Source: Nereocystis luetkeana (lineage: Eukaryota > Sar > Phaeophyceae > Laminariales > Laminariaceae). From it: 64,000 bases of DNA. Position 1 is the stretch's first letter. Each line of letters opens with the position of its first letter. Location: positions 8,209,925-8,273,924 of the forward strand of contig JARUPZ010000021.1 of assembly GCA_031213475.1 (NCBI GenBank), read 5' to 3'. This document shows positions 24,497 to 30,994 of the stretch, one piece after another. The position numbers were made by a program, and so were the translations under genes. Under the pieces are notes generated by a model, which was not told where the DNA came from, ran no database searches, and saw only the letters and a list, made by a program, of their open reading frames with translations.

Positions 24497-27400
24497 GGCG
24501 GTGGTGGTGCAAGTTTTTCTGGTCGCGTCGTTGATGGCGTTGTCGATGGGGTCGCCGCATTCGTCGTTGTTCTTGCCGTCGTCGGTATTGCTGTTGCCGT
24601 TGCCGTCATCGTCGTTGTCAGGTATGGCAAGGGTCAACCATGTAACATCCCATTGTGCGACACATAACGAGTCGCCCCGGCAGTCTAGCGGCTAGCTTCA
24701 AATGCTACCCATGTTCGGATCCCGCCGTGGCGAGAGTTTGACTATATTCGGGAAAAAAGAAGAAACCGCTTTCTAAGAGCGCCTTCGTAGCGTGGGTAGG
24801 CGCAACTCGACGAGGGAAGAACGGGTTTCAGTCTTCTCGGGGTAAAAGTTCAAGGTACGAGTTGTAGTGCTGTAGCGGGGATGGGGGATAAGAGCCTCCG
24901 GATCTGAGCTACTACTACAGTAGGATGGAGTGAGGAAGGAGGGGCGAATACAGTCAAGGGGATTGAACAAAAAAAAACAACGGGTACACTTCTGGCTCTT
25001 GGTTGGACGCGCATGCACGTGTGATTTTCCGCTACCCTTGGTTTGGAAGCAAAGAAAGACACGCAGGGTCTTTAACCCCTCTCGTGCCGTACTGCGCGGA
25101 AACAAATATTTGAGGTGTGAGTACAAGTGTCTTGTCCTCATGAAGGGATGGTTCTAACGTGGTCAAGCCCGGGGGCGGTTGTTAAGTGCTCCAGCAGTTG
25201 TCCCGAGTATCAATCACTCCCCCGTGCCATGCATTCCTCGATCGTCTCTCGTTCTCTCTTTTGATCGATCACAGGTAGAACATGTGACAACGCAGACGAG
25301 AACAGGCGCACGTTCACACTCTACAAAACATATACGATACAGAAATCGGCGCATGAGACCGCAAATCTTAGTTTTCTCGCTGCACAGGTGGCCGAAACCC
25401 CCTTCTCCCCTGCACAATGTGGGCGTAAAACAATACTTGTGGAGATTTTTGAACAATGCAACACACCTTAAGGGGCAACGACTTGAGAGGCTGCCGATAC
25501 CTTGTGGGGACTACAACATTCTTCAATGTCTCCGCGAGGATTTTTGATTGGGCCCACATTGTACAATGGGGGGGGGGTCGCTGCCACCTGCGTACGTACT
25601 TATAATTAATAATGCTCGTGGACCCTGAAAGGGCTACTGTAGTATACCTAATGGGTTCTTCAGTGGCGCGCCTCGAACGCCTCCATATCTGTCTCCGTCT
25701 TGATTTACCACCTGCAGCACTGTCGAGGAGGCGGAGGAGGACGACCGTCAGGTCGACGATGAGAGCTTCCGGCCGCTGTCGCGGACGAATGCTGTGCTTG
25801 TGCTGCAGGGGGGACTGCAGAGGCTTCTGTTCGCGTGCTCGATGGGCCTCCTCGCGCTGATGGGCAGCGCTATCTTGTGGGTCGTATCCCTGCCCTCCGT
25901 GGCGTTGCGCATCCTGACGTGGCAGTTTTCGGCGGTGAGCGACAGCAGTGGCAGTGGCGTTGGCCCGCCTTCGACAGCTAAAGACTATAGTTGATAATCA
26001 TTACTCACCTTTCAGTGCACTTTCATTCTGAGAGGTATCGCTGGCGATCAGAATGGTTGATAATCCACATCGAACCAACTTCTGACTACTGCTTAATTCC
26101 GAGAAGTCCCTCAGGCGGTCAAGATGATTGGTAGACCACACCAATTTCTCATTTACATACCTGGTATTTTTGCCGAGAATTTATCTCAGGCGGCCGGAAA
26201 GTTTGATAACCCACGCGCCGATTCCGCACTACACGTGTCGAGAAAACCCCCACTCGGGCGGGGTTTAGGTGATTGGGTCAGGGTTGGCGTATAGAACCAC
26301 GCATATCTCAGCCATTTATTGACGTGAGCGAGAAATCGGGGGTTAACGATGCGAACGGTGTCTCCCCTGTCAGGGTTCCAAACGTCGGGCCCATCCGATA
26401 TTTCGGAGAGGACGTATCCTTGACCTGCATGATGCGATTTACGTGCTCCAGGTCACGTCGCCGGGGTCGGAGCCCTATGACCTGCATGGTGCATGATCTA
26501 GGAACTTGTTTGTTGGGTTGTATTCGTACGATGCAATTCCTGCACGGCGTCTCTAAACGGCAGAAATATGGCATGTCAGTGCTACTCTGCAGTAGATCGT
26601 GATATAGTCCAAACGTGTGCAGGGTTTGCGTGTCTGCTGTGCGATACGGTGCCAGCCACTGAGTAGCCTACCGTGTTAGCGTACATCAGATAATACACCC
26701 CCTTGGACGAAGTTCGGAGCATGTTTTTTTTTCGACAATGTGGGAGGTGCGAAGAACCCCGAGCGAGGCGTCTATGGAAAGATTGCTGTTTCGACGAGAT
26801 TTTCACAAAATCAGTATTTTATTGTTCCCCCCTTGCTTTGGGATTTTTCCGGCCCAACAAATCTCTCAGGGGGTGTGCTATGTTTTTACCCTGGGTGTTA
26901 TACGGTATGCGGGAGATGCCTAATAGTCAATATTACGGCATGTAGTAGGGAACAGGCGACATCGACGCATTTTGATTGCATTATCATTACACATGTCAGC
27001 TGTACATTCATTCCACTGGTTTGAACATGAACAGTCGCGTCAGTTTTGAAGAGGAATGTGAACTAACCAGCGTTGTTTTTCTCCCCAATACCCTAGTTCT
27101 TGTACGTTGTTTTCGGACATTGTTACATACACGAGTGCCGCCCACGTCTGGGAGTTAGTCTCACAAATATAACTTAAAGTAAGATTTTGCGGCCTTGCTT
27201 CCCAATAATATTCGGATAGTTGTATTTTTCGTCATCAATAGATGATCACGGCTTTGAATCAGCCAGCCTGGTGTGAACACATGAGAACCCCGATATATAT
27301 ACATATATATATAATAGGTTTGATAGGCATCGGTGGGCGACAACGCTGTTAAGCACGCCTCTCACTTCGTGAGCTAGACAACCAGGGTACCGTTTTTGTT

Positions 27401-30400
27401 TGTTTGTTGGTTTTGGCGGTCACCGCGGCTGGCGGTCGAGATGAACCATTTTTGTGCGGGAAGCACTATACCTCCGCACAAGTGGGATGATTGGATCACG
27501 TAGTGTGTATATGGTAAGGCACCCACGAGGAAGTTACATGGTAAACCCACTGCGCTCTCTGGAAGTGGCCACACAAGAAAATAAATCAAATCATTGGCGC
27601 TGTCATCCGTATGCAAGAAAATCCGCCTCGAGAGCAGTTCTTAGCAGGATGCAGCTCGCCCTTCATGCGACTCGCCCAACACCTCACGGCGCTTCGCGCT
27701 TGGTACAAGCAACGTCTACCTGTTCGGTGAAAACCCGACGTGCTTCGTCCCGGCGTTGTAGAAATGCGGGGTCCATGGTCATACCACTACGGCCATGCAC
27801 GACAATGAGTACCCCCACCCCCCCCCTATTATATACTCCGGAGTATAGGTTAGGTTGGCGTCTGTTGGCAACGACACAAACCATGCCGCTCACTACTTGA
27901 GCTAGACAATCAGGGTACCGATTTTTGTTTTTTGGCGATCGGTCACAGCTGGTTGTTGAGTCATGTCGTTTGTGCGAGTTAAAGAACCTTTTCTCCGCAC
28001 AAGTGGGAAATATCGTATCATGCAGTGTTCAAGGTAAGGCACCCAAGAGGCAGTTACATAGTACTCCCATTGCTGTCTCTGGAAATGCCTACACCAGAAA
28101 ATATATCAACTAATTAAAGCTGTCATCCATATGCAAGTCCGCCTCACAAGCGGTTCTTAGAGGATGCCGCTCACCCTCCATGCGACTGGCCGGACACCTC
28201 AGGGCGCTTCACGCTTGGTGTAGGCAATGTCTGCCTGGTCGGTGAAAACCCGACGTTCTCCGTCCCGGCATTGTAGGGATGCGAGGGCCTATGGTCATAC
28301 GACTACGGTCATGCATGATATCGAGTACATCTCTCCTATTGTATACCCCCCCCCCCTGGCCCCTCACGTCTCTCGCTCGCTCCCAGGTGTTTCTCGCGTG
28401 GCGATAGCTCGCGACAACATAGAACACTCCCGGTATCCGCCCGACCTACTTTGAATACCTTAAACGGTGACCATTCTCATCTCTAACCATCCTAACGTCG
28501 GCCAACCCCGTAAAAAACAAAACGATCAGGCCACAGCCCAACGCCCCCCCCCCCCCCCCCCCCCCTAGGTGCCGAAGGACGTGTTTTCACTCCCACAACC
28601 TCGAGCAGACGAGATCCCCATGTAGATATACTCCAAGGCCCTCCCCGCGGCCCCCGTTCCTCATGACGTCCTCTCGCCCCGCCAACCTCCAACAAGCTAT
28701 CCCTATCTAACCGCCCGCCCTCCCACTCCCTCCTCCCGTGCCTCAACAACGTTTTTCTACTCCCATAACTCCTCTCTCATACATCACCATCCGCCGCAGA
28801 ACGGCACCAAGCCAAGCCACCACCTCGACTCCCTTCAAGCCGGGCACGCGCGTCCAGTTCTCTCAGTCCTCATCCACCTATGCGCATCGATCTTCGGTCT
28901 CATAGCCGCGGTCTTGTTCTGCTCCTTCTGTATCCTCGGCTCCATCGTCCTCTGGCTCCGCGGGCTGTGGGGTGTGTTCGACTGGTGGTACAGGAGGCAC
29001 ACCGCTGAGATTCCGCCTTGCGCTGATGTTGGAAAGGGTGCCGTGATGCCGGGGGCCTCTGGGGTGGACGACAATGTGTGGCGGGTCGCCAAGGACATCG
29101 TGGAGGTGATTGCGGAATTTGTTCCTGCTGGTTTTCGTCGAACTTGGTTCTGGCGGGCTCGCATGCTCATGGTTTTCCTCCAATCCAATAGGTAGTGCTA
29201 GGGGGGGAGGGGAGGGACGAGGGTTGAGTTGATGACGCGTCGCCAAGGACGTCGTGAATGCGAGATTAAAATTGTTTGACTTCGTATTCTTTTGCTCAGA
29301 AGCCTTGTTGGCTGGATATTGTGGGCGGTACTTGTTGCACCGGGCGTCGAATGCTTGTATGAGGACGTTGCACCCTCGTGTGGTGAAGTAGTGTCTGTCA
29401 GGCGTGGACGACAGCGTCTGGCGAGTCACCAAGGACATCGTGGATGTGAGTTTTAAAATTATTATGGTTTTCCTGGCAAACAAAAGAAACGGGTGGGGGT
29501 GTACCGGAAGGATTGAACTGTTGACGAGTCCCCAAGTATATCGTGGTCACAGAGTTTGAAAAGAACGCTCTATCGTTTTTTTGGTGGCGGGTCGCCGAGG
29601 ACATCGTGAACGCGAGTTTGCGTGTTTTTTTTTTCTTCTCGAGGTCTGCATATGCTGGAGGGCAGTAAACAGCCCCGGATAAACCAATGGGGGTTTCCAT
29701 CCCGTAACCGTACCCGCTTGGTGATACGAACCTAAACGAGATGCGTACTTTGACGACAACAAGCAGCAGCGACCCATGGAATATTTAGCAAACCTGGCTC
29801 ACACTTAGGCCCAGATTAAAAATGTTTCCTACATTTAGCTACGAGTTGTAGTGATGGCGAGTCGCCGAGAACACCGTGCGGGTTTGAAACGTTTTATAGT
29901 TTCCATCGAGACCCATAATCGCTTCACGGGTGGGCAGAACACCCCCCTGTTTCAACATCCTACTGGAAGGTGGGCTACAGCCGTCAGGCCTCTTAAGCGT
30001 CTTTTTGTGAAGCGAGGACGCAAACTCCGGAGAACGTAGGCAAACCCGCACCCACGCGCGACTTGTATACTTTTACAAAAATAATTTGTTTTCTGAGGGT
30101 CAGAGTACCCAGGATCCATCATGTACGCAAAAGCTGTGTATTCAATTATTTCTACTCAGCATGTTTTTTTCCTGATTACTATGTTCCCTCTCCCGTAGTA
30201 GAACGCCTGCCTTTTGCCGGCCTTTTATCAGGGCCTTAAAATGTGGGAATCCCGTTCGCTTATCTTCGGGCGGGGGGGGGCAGAGGTTGTATTGATCGTA
30301 CATACCCGGGGATAGGACGCGGATGCCAGTGTAGCGCTTCCGTAGGGATGTTGCCAAGCACGAAACGCGAAGAAGCTACGTAACGCTAAGCGTCCGGCGG

Positions 30401-30767
30401 CAGAAGTGATAACCTCCTTGTGTGTGTTTTCTCCGAAGTTTGTCAATGTTGGATACCACTTTCTATCTCACCGCGCGTACTCCGATGGTTGGGTTTCGTG
30501 ATTTCTCGCCCTCCCGCTCAGGCCAGCAACGTCTCCTGGAACTTGCACACGAGCAAGCCCGCCGGAGGTGTGATCTCGAGGCACTTCGACGTGGAGTCGC
30601 TCTTGAAGATGACCACCGGGTTGGATCTGGGCCACGTCTCGTCCCTAGTCAGACGGAAGAAGGAGGACGAGGAGATGGAGGGGAAGCTGCTAAGGGGGAT
30701 CGACGAGGAGCGGAGCGGGTTGGGAGATCTTTGCGCCGTCAAGATGACGACGACCACGGCAGCGTAA
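2189..30767 (+). CDS. TRP-type cation channel gene, 19 exons resolved, 5' end not found
   Basis: Spliced gene for a polytopic cation channel of the ion-transport/TRP superfamily, expected in a cell or endo-membrane. The exons encode a soluble helical N-terminal region, six membrane segments (S1 about 16990-18140, S2 18160-19270, S3 20410-20490, S4 21870-21940, S5 23111-23210, S6 23860-23940), a pore helix and filter across the 23285/23791 junction, a TRP-box-like stretch with LPPPFNLV, and a tail with two further hydrophobic segments. S4 has few basic residues, as in voltage-insensitive TRP channels. Resolved coding length is about 3.6 kb (about 1,200 residues) in 28.6 kb. Phases agree across all resolved junctions except 8080-12035 (a missing exon is implied) and 12220-14825. 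Ligand and ion selectivity cannot be read. A stop TAA at 30765-30767 overlaps an AATAAA. Family assignment rests on S4-S6 and the pore and is strong; subfamily is not determined. Confidence 0.85.
3135..3311 (+). CDS. TRP channel exon 2
   Basis: Fifty-nine codons, phase 0-0. Acceptor after ttttttttcgtcag, donor GAG|GTGAGG. Begins AAKNVGEGDEEAERLFRREF and continues with PFTPLAGAVFCGNSVIVNAV, a helical repeat-like cytoplasmic stretch typical of long N-terminal regions of channels in this family. Confidence 0.8.
4387..4530 (+). CDS. TRP channel exon 3
   Basis: Forty-eight codons, phase 0-0, acceptor ggatcag, donor AAG|GTGCGG. Begins IQGILFDRKKKPSGKK, a lysine-rich stretch, and ends LPKEVLQALNK. 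The preceding 1.08-kb intron has no other recognisable element. Confidence 0.75.
4798..4915 (+). repeat. Two terminal fragments of family A
   Basis: CTGGTCATACGACTACG appears at about 4801 and again at about 4879, each followed by GATATCGAGT- or GGTATCGAGT-like sequence and a C-tract. Two nested end fragments in intron 3. Confidence 0.6.
5015..5175 (+). CDS. TRP channel exon 4
   Basis: Phase 0 to phase 2. Acceptor cgcacag after a C-rich tract, donor CTGAG|GTGGGT. Encodes a highly charged helical segment (ELRKSESSAPRSEDRADAKK, then FNEAAEKAELEDSVARAKRA), a probable coiled-coil-like linker. Confidence 0.75.
6038..6154 (+). CDS. TRP channel exon 5 (3' end ambiguous)
   Basis: Starts with A completing the phase-2 codon of exon 4, then ALIEKGWDCQDYLPTIISRI. 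The next exon requires phase 2 here. Three donors give it: GT at 6155 (CAG|GTTTGC, preferred), GC at 6164 (GA|GCAATG) and GC at 6173 (CT|GCGTCC). The longer choices would add AEQC-like residues. Confidence 0.65.
6217..6346. mobile_element. Partial relative of the CAGGGC element
   Basis: Starts CAGGGCTCTTCACAGACAT and contains a (CGGGT)n array at about 6317-6343; no opposite end. Confidence 0.45.
6347..6915. repeat. Three degenerate tandem units of about 190 bp
   Basis: Each unit has an ATCGATGAAAA-like start, an AGCCGGTGTACCG core, TGGTACAGCG-like and GTGGCGCAG-like blocks and a TTTTTAAT end. Units at about 6347, 6546 and 6726, in TRP intron 5. Confidence 0.6.
7012..7156 (+). CDS. TRP channel exon 6
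   Basis: Acceptor tgtgtccag, donor GAG|GTGGGT; phase 2 in, 0 out. Encodes TTIFSGISNPFVVKAIASSC followed by RPADRNSLDRLQRDADNFIL and E. Its last 23 codons have an ungapped diverged copy at 7597-7665. Confidence 0.8.
7308..7590 (-). repeat. Repeat family A copy 2, truncated
   Basis: Matches copy 1 from the GTAGTCGCATGGCC part to the CACTTCTCGAGACGG part, then stops where the copied exon (7597-7665) begins. Confidence 0.75.
7597..7665 (+). CDS. Possible cassette exon: partial copy of exon 6
   Basis: Twenty-three codons, phase 0-0, flanked by AG (gttacag) and GT (GAG|GTCGGA). EKRPEDRKNLSRIQNGVDKI aligns without gaps to the end of exon 6, about 40 percent identical. It could be included between exons 6 and 7, or replace the end of exon 6 only with another acceptor, or be a silent duplicate. 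The left flank is a truncated family A repeat. Confidence 0.4.
7922..8080 (+). CDS. TRP channel exon 7
   Basis: Fifty-three codons, phase 0-0; acceptor acggcag, donor GTG|GTGAGA. Begins LLYKLPGTVRGVGLELIGSF and contains GICDRRQDMANLIGYIAV. It is the last N-terminal exon I can place before a 3.95-kb gap. Confidence 0.8.
9145..9346. mobile_element. Miniature element with CAGGGC ends and CGGGT-rich interior
   Basis: Ends CAGGGCTGCTCA and TGAGGAGCCCTG are inverted (11 of 12 match). The interior holds a GGGTC array at about 9181-9220 and an opposing GACCC array at about 9296-9320, so the whole unit can fold back. CAGGG ends recall hAT elements; no clear target duplication. Confidence 0.55.
9665..9772. 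mobile_element. Family B palindromic miniature element, copy 1
   Basis: Begins TATTACGGGGGAACATAG and ends CTATGGTCTCCCGTAATA. Near-complete inverted repeat with TA at both borders. Lies in the TRP gene. Confidence 0.75.
10536..11020 (+). repeat. Repeat family A copy 3
   Basis: Full-length reverse complement of copy 1, from TATATAGGTTGGGTTGGCG to the C-rich tail after GATATCGTGTA. Confidence 0.8.
11200..11480. repeat. Degenerate minisatellite of about 45 bp
   Basis: Repeated GGGC(C/T)xGACT(C/T)AAG...TTGAGGCAGAA-like units, five or six copies, in the 8.1-12.0 kb gap of the TRP gene. Confidence 0.6.
11787..11891. repeat. 41-bp tandem repeat, 2.5 copies
   Basis: TTGGGAGATTGACCCGTACC, then CTCTTGAATTCGTTCCAAA, repeated at 11787, 11828 and 11869. 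Confidence 0.85.
12035..12220 (+). CDS. TRP channel exon 8 (3' end uncertain)
   Basis: Frame opens after ttctgag and reads SARSSRRIFPSPRPNILCRD, then a cysteine run and VMLNKFGRVW, followed by a glycine- and histidine-rich stretch. A donor AGAG|GTTCGC at 12220 gives phase 2, which does not match the phase-1 acceptor of exon 9, so one of the two boundaries is wrong. Confidence 0.6.
13385..13870. repeat. Tandem duplication of about 260 bp in the 12.2-14.8 kb intron
   Basis: Blocks CTTTCATC, CCCCAAAAACG, GACACCC/GACCCCT, CAGGTTTTC and GTCGACxTTxAxGCTC recur in the same order at about 13395-13560 and 13670-13860. Confidence 0.65.
14514..14637. mobile_element. Family B element, copy 2
   Basis: Variant ends TATTGTGACGGGGGGCAT and CCCCCCGTCATAATA; reverse orientation, slightly longer interior. 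Confidence 0.75.
14825..15014 (+). CDS. TRP channel exon 9
   Basis: Reads AHEFVNAPLVLDYMQLKW, then TIPSWTRRFPLDYNVNEGFY. This is the pre-S1 region with aromatic and proline residues, as expected just before the membrane domain. Acceptor tgcgacag (14824) or possibly aag (14832); donor TTAAG|GTAGGT, phase 2 out. Confidence 0.8.
15015..15180. repeat. Tandem duplication of about 85 bp starting at a splice donor
   Basis: CTGATCGAAACGATCATGAG and CTGATCGAAATTATCATGTG begin two units sharing GGGGTCGTATTGGGACGGA and AAAGTCCCT. The first unit begins right after the exon 9 donor. Confidence 0.75.
15207..15308 (+). repeat. 18-bp minisatellite GTGGGTACCCCAGCAGCA
   Basis: Five full units plus part of a sixth, one with a 1-bp insertion. 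The + frame would read WVPQQQ repeats but lies in an intron and has no gene context. Confidence 0.9.
15330..15411. mobile_element. Diverged relative of the GGGGAC inverted-repeat element
   Basis: ACAGTCCCGTTTTGGGGACA and TGTCCCCAAAACTGG face each other about 25 bases apart, with weaker outer arms (ACTACAGTCC, GTGCAGTCC). Confidence 0.5.
16058..16166. mobile_element. Family B element, copy 3
   Basis: Perfect-looking ends TATTACGGGGGACCATAG and CTATGGTCCCCCGTAATA. In TRP intron 9, about 650 bp before exon 10. Confidence 0.8.
16817..17008 (+). CDS. TRP channel exon 10 (pre-S1)
   Basis: Acceptor ttggcag; G completes an AGG codon from exon 9. Encodes LLQGWESGSTTMMLFRDKES, then VPSVRFFFETFSY, the beginning of S1. 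Donor TACTT|GTGAGA in phase 2. The last roughly 20 nt plus donor are repeated 274 bp downstream. Confidence 0.85.
17246..17290 (+). repeat. Copy of exon 10 end and donor in intron 10
   Basis: TTCGAGACCTTCAGCTAC at about 17264 repeats the exon 10 end at 16990 exactly over 18 bases and is followed by CTGTGGGAAAA, matching TTGTGAGAAAA. Confidence 0.8.
17395..17520. repeat. Degenerate short-unit repeat, TACAGATAGATCATC-like
   Basis: About seven imperfect units of 15-20 bp in TRP intron 10. Confidence 0.6.
18098..18188 (+). CDS. TRP channel exon 11 (S1-S2)
   Basis: Acceptor catcgcag, donor TTG|GTAAGA. SMLGLYCSCVSIEDSDEIPP completes S1 and an acidic S1-S2 loop, and IAFYVFAL starts S2. Phase 2 in, phase 0 out; both neighbours agree. 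Confidence 0.85.
18760..19215. repeat. CCAA-type tetranucleotide-rich block
   Basis: Interrupted CCAAC/CCAACCAA repeats over about 450 bp, ending 16 bp before the exon 12 acceptor. Confidence 0.85.
19232..19392 (+). CDS. TRP channel exon 12 (S2 end, S2-S3 loop)
   Basis: GLLWREIQEFRDVLPPVPKT is the end of S2 and the conserved REIQEFRD stretch; the rest is a threonine/glycine-rich loop ending AGVQ. Acceptor gatcag sits directly after a 450-bp CCAA-type repeat. Donor CAGAG|GTGCGG, phase 2. Confidence 0.8.
19884..20070 (+). repeat. Repeat family A copy 4, right part only
   Basis: Carries the CCGCCTCACAAGCGG to CATGCATGACTAG portion and ends in an 11-base C-tract. Confidence 0.75.
20394..20544 (+). 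CDS. TRP channel exon 13 (S3)
   Basis: Begins after aatgaag: YFTQDNWNILDTASIAFLLV, the start of S3, ends GADDFSEQ. Phase forces this acceptor rather than the CAG at 20406. The 3' boundary is CAG|GCGAGC, a GC donor; no in-frame GT is available and the frame stops at TGA a few codons on. Confidence 0.85.
21222..21782 (+). repeat. Repeat family A copy 5
   Basis: Near full length with an internal direct duplication (GGATGCAACTCACC at about 21540 and 21613); ends ATGCATGACAACGGACA then a C-tract. Confidence 0.75.
21869..21973 (+). CDS. TRP channel exon 14 (S4)
   Basis: Thirty-five codons, phase 0-0. Acceptor gtgagcag, donor CAG|GTGAAA. AFFVARFFLAAIAPFLFGRV followed by LSLAQVDKYLGPMTQ: a hydrophobic S4 with two arginines and the S4-S5 linker of TRP channels. 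Confidence 0.9.
23111..23285 (+). CDS. TRP channel exon 15 (S5 and pore helix)
   Basis: Acceptor cgcaccag. IIWAMMFHLARFSVFMLVIM forms S5, then FALAFFSLYG, and VALLSMFKAMLG is the pore helix. Donor GGAG|GCGAGT at 23286 (GC) gives phase 1 and the filter MLGDPDFEAF with exon 16. The overlapping GT at 23290 would shift frame into a stop. Confidence 0.9.
23315..23610. repeat. Degenerate minisatellite with GAGCGCTGAGATA core
   Basis: About eight units of 25-35 bp carrying CAGCGCTGAGAT(A) and GTTCATTGA-like parts; fills most of the 505-bp intron between the two pore exons. Confidence 0.75.
23791..24361 (+). CDS. TRP channel exon 16 (filter, S6, TRP-box region)
   Basis: Largest exon. Completes the filter (DPDFEAF), then an extracellular acidic loop, S6 (GITLLVMYMVTMAILMLNLL, then IAVLGTVHDSV), a helix EVEFNLARNQFIQRG and the LPPPFNLV motif next to a hydrophobic stretch. 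The end is alanine- and glycine-rich and likely disordered. The frame meets TGA at 24363, but a consensus donor AAA|GTGAGT lies right there and phase fits exon 17. Confidence 0.92.
24380..24620 (+). repeat. TTG/GTT-rich microsatellite
   Basis: A pure (GTT)n core around 24462-24497, with imperfect GTT-rich sequence on both sides. Confidence 0.85.
24672..24733 (+). pseudogene. Possible decayed tRNA-like relic
   Basis: TCGCC and GGCGA could pair as an acceptor stem; AGTCTAGCGGCTAGC resembles an A box and ATGTTCGGATCC a B box. At 62 bases it is too short for an anticodon arm, so it is not a working tRNA. Confidence 0.25.
25383..25548. repeat. Dispersed repeat D copy 1
   Basis: Shares CACAGGTGGCC, CACAATGTGGGCGTAAAA and later blocks with 33517-33685. 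Confidence 0.6.
25718..25934 (+). CDS. TRP channel exon 17 (acidic stretch and extra TM)
   Basis: C completes an AAC codon. VEEAEEDDRQVDDESFRPL is very acidic; then LLFACSMGLLALMGSAILWV is a clear transmembrane-type segment. Donor TCGGCG|GTGAGC, phase 0. Confidence 0.75.
25990..26280. repeat. Degenerate tandem repeat of about 75 bp
   Basis: Units share TTCxGAGAA, CAGGCGG and TTGATAAxCCAC blocks; about four copies in TRP intron 17. Confidence 0.5.
27312..27815 (+). repeat. Repeat family A copy 6
   Basis: Near full length, directly followed by copy 7; ends GACAATGAGTA then a C-rich tract. Confidence 0.8.
27842..28330 (+). repeat. Repeat family A copy 7
   Basis: Head-to-tail neighbour of copy 6. 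Ends CATGCATGATATCGAGTAC, then CTATTGTATA and an 11-base C-tract. Confidence 0.8.
28800..29105 (+). CDS. TRP channel exon 18 (second extra TM)
   Basis: 102 codons, phase 0-0. Acceptor ccgccgcag, donor GAG|GTGATT. VLSVLIHLCASIFGLIAAVL continues into FCSFCILGSIVLWLRG, long enough for one or two membrane passes, then a WW-rich juxtamembrane stretch. Its final motif VDDNVWRVAKDIVE is copied repeatedly in the next intron. Confidence 0.75.
29106..30521 (+). repeat. TRP intron 18 with repeated exon-end motif
   Basis: Diverged copies of the exon 18 end (GTCGCCAAGGACATCGTG-like, each followed by GCGAGTTT- or GTGAGTTT-like sequence) at about 29228, 29403, 29521, 29584 and 29851. The rest, up to 30521, has no recognised element. 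Confidence 0.75.
30522..30767 (+). CDS. TRP channel exon 19 (terminal)
   Basis: Eighty-one codons plus TAA. Acceptor ccgctcag, phase 0. Begins ASNVSWNLHTSKPAGGVISR and contains the charged helix RRKKEDEEMEGKLLRGIDEE. The stop is followed at once by TAAATC, making an AATAAA, a possible polyadenylation signal. Confidence 0.75.
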   Translation, partial: ASNVSWNLHTSKPAGGVISRHFDVESLLKMTTGLDLGHVSSLVRRKKEDEEMEGKLLRGIDEERSGLGDLCAVKMTTTTAA

Positions 30768-30869
30768 TAAATCGCGCGTGGGGGGCTTTGCGCATGTGAG
30801 GTAGAGGCGAACACCTGCTGCGAGATGGGTAGAATGCCACGTTAGTGTCAGGTCAGGAAGTCATCAAAC

Positions 30870-30994
30870 TCTTACGGGTCGGGTCGGGTCGTCGGGTCAG
30901 GAGAACTTTGAAATCGCTCGCTCCAGGTCGGTCGGACTACGTGACCGGGCCCGACCGGCCCCGACGGGTCTGGCCCGACCCATCAACGGCCCTG
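30870..30994. mobile_element. Partial relative of the CAGGGC element
   Basis: GGGTCGGGTCGGGTC on the left, GACC-rich on the right, ending CAACGGCCCTG. Only the right inverted end is clear. Just after the TRP gene stop. Confidence 0.45.
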
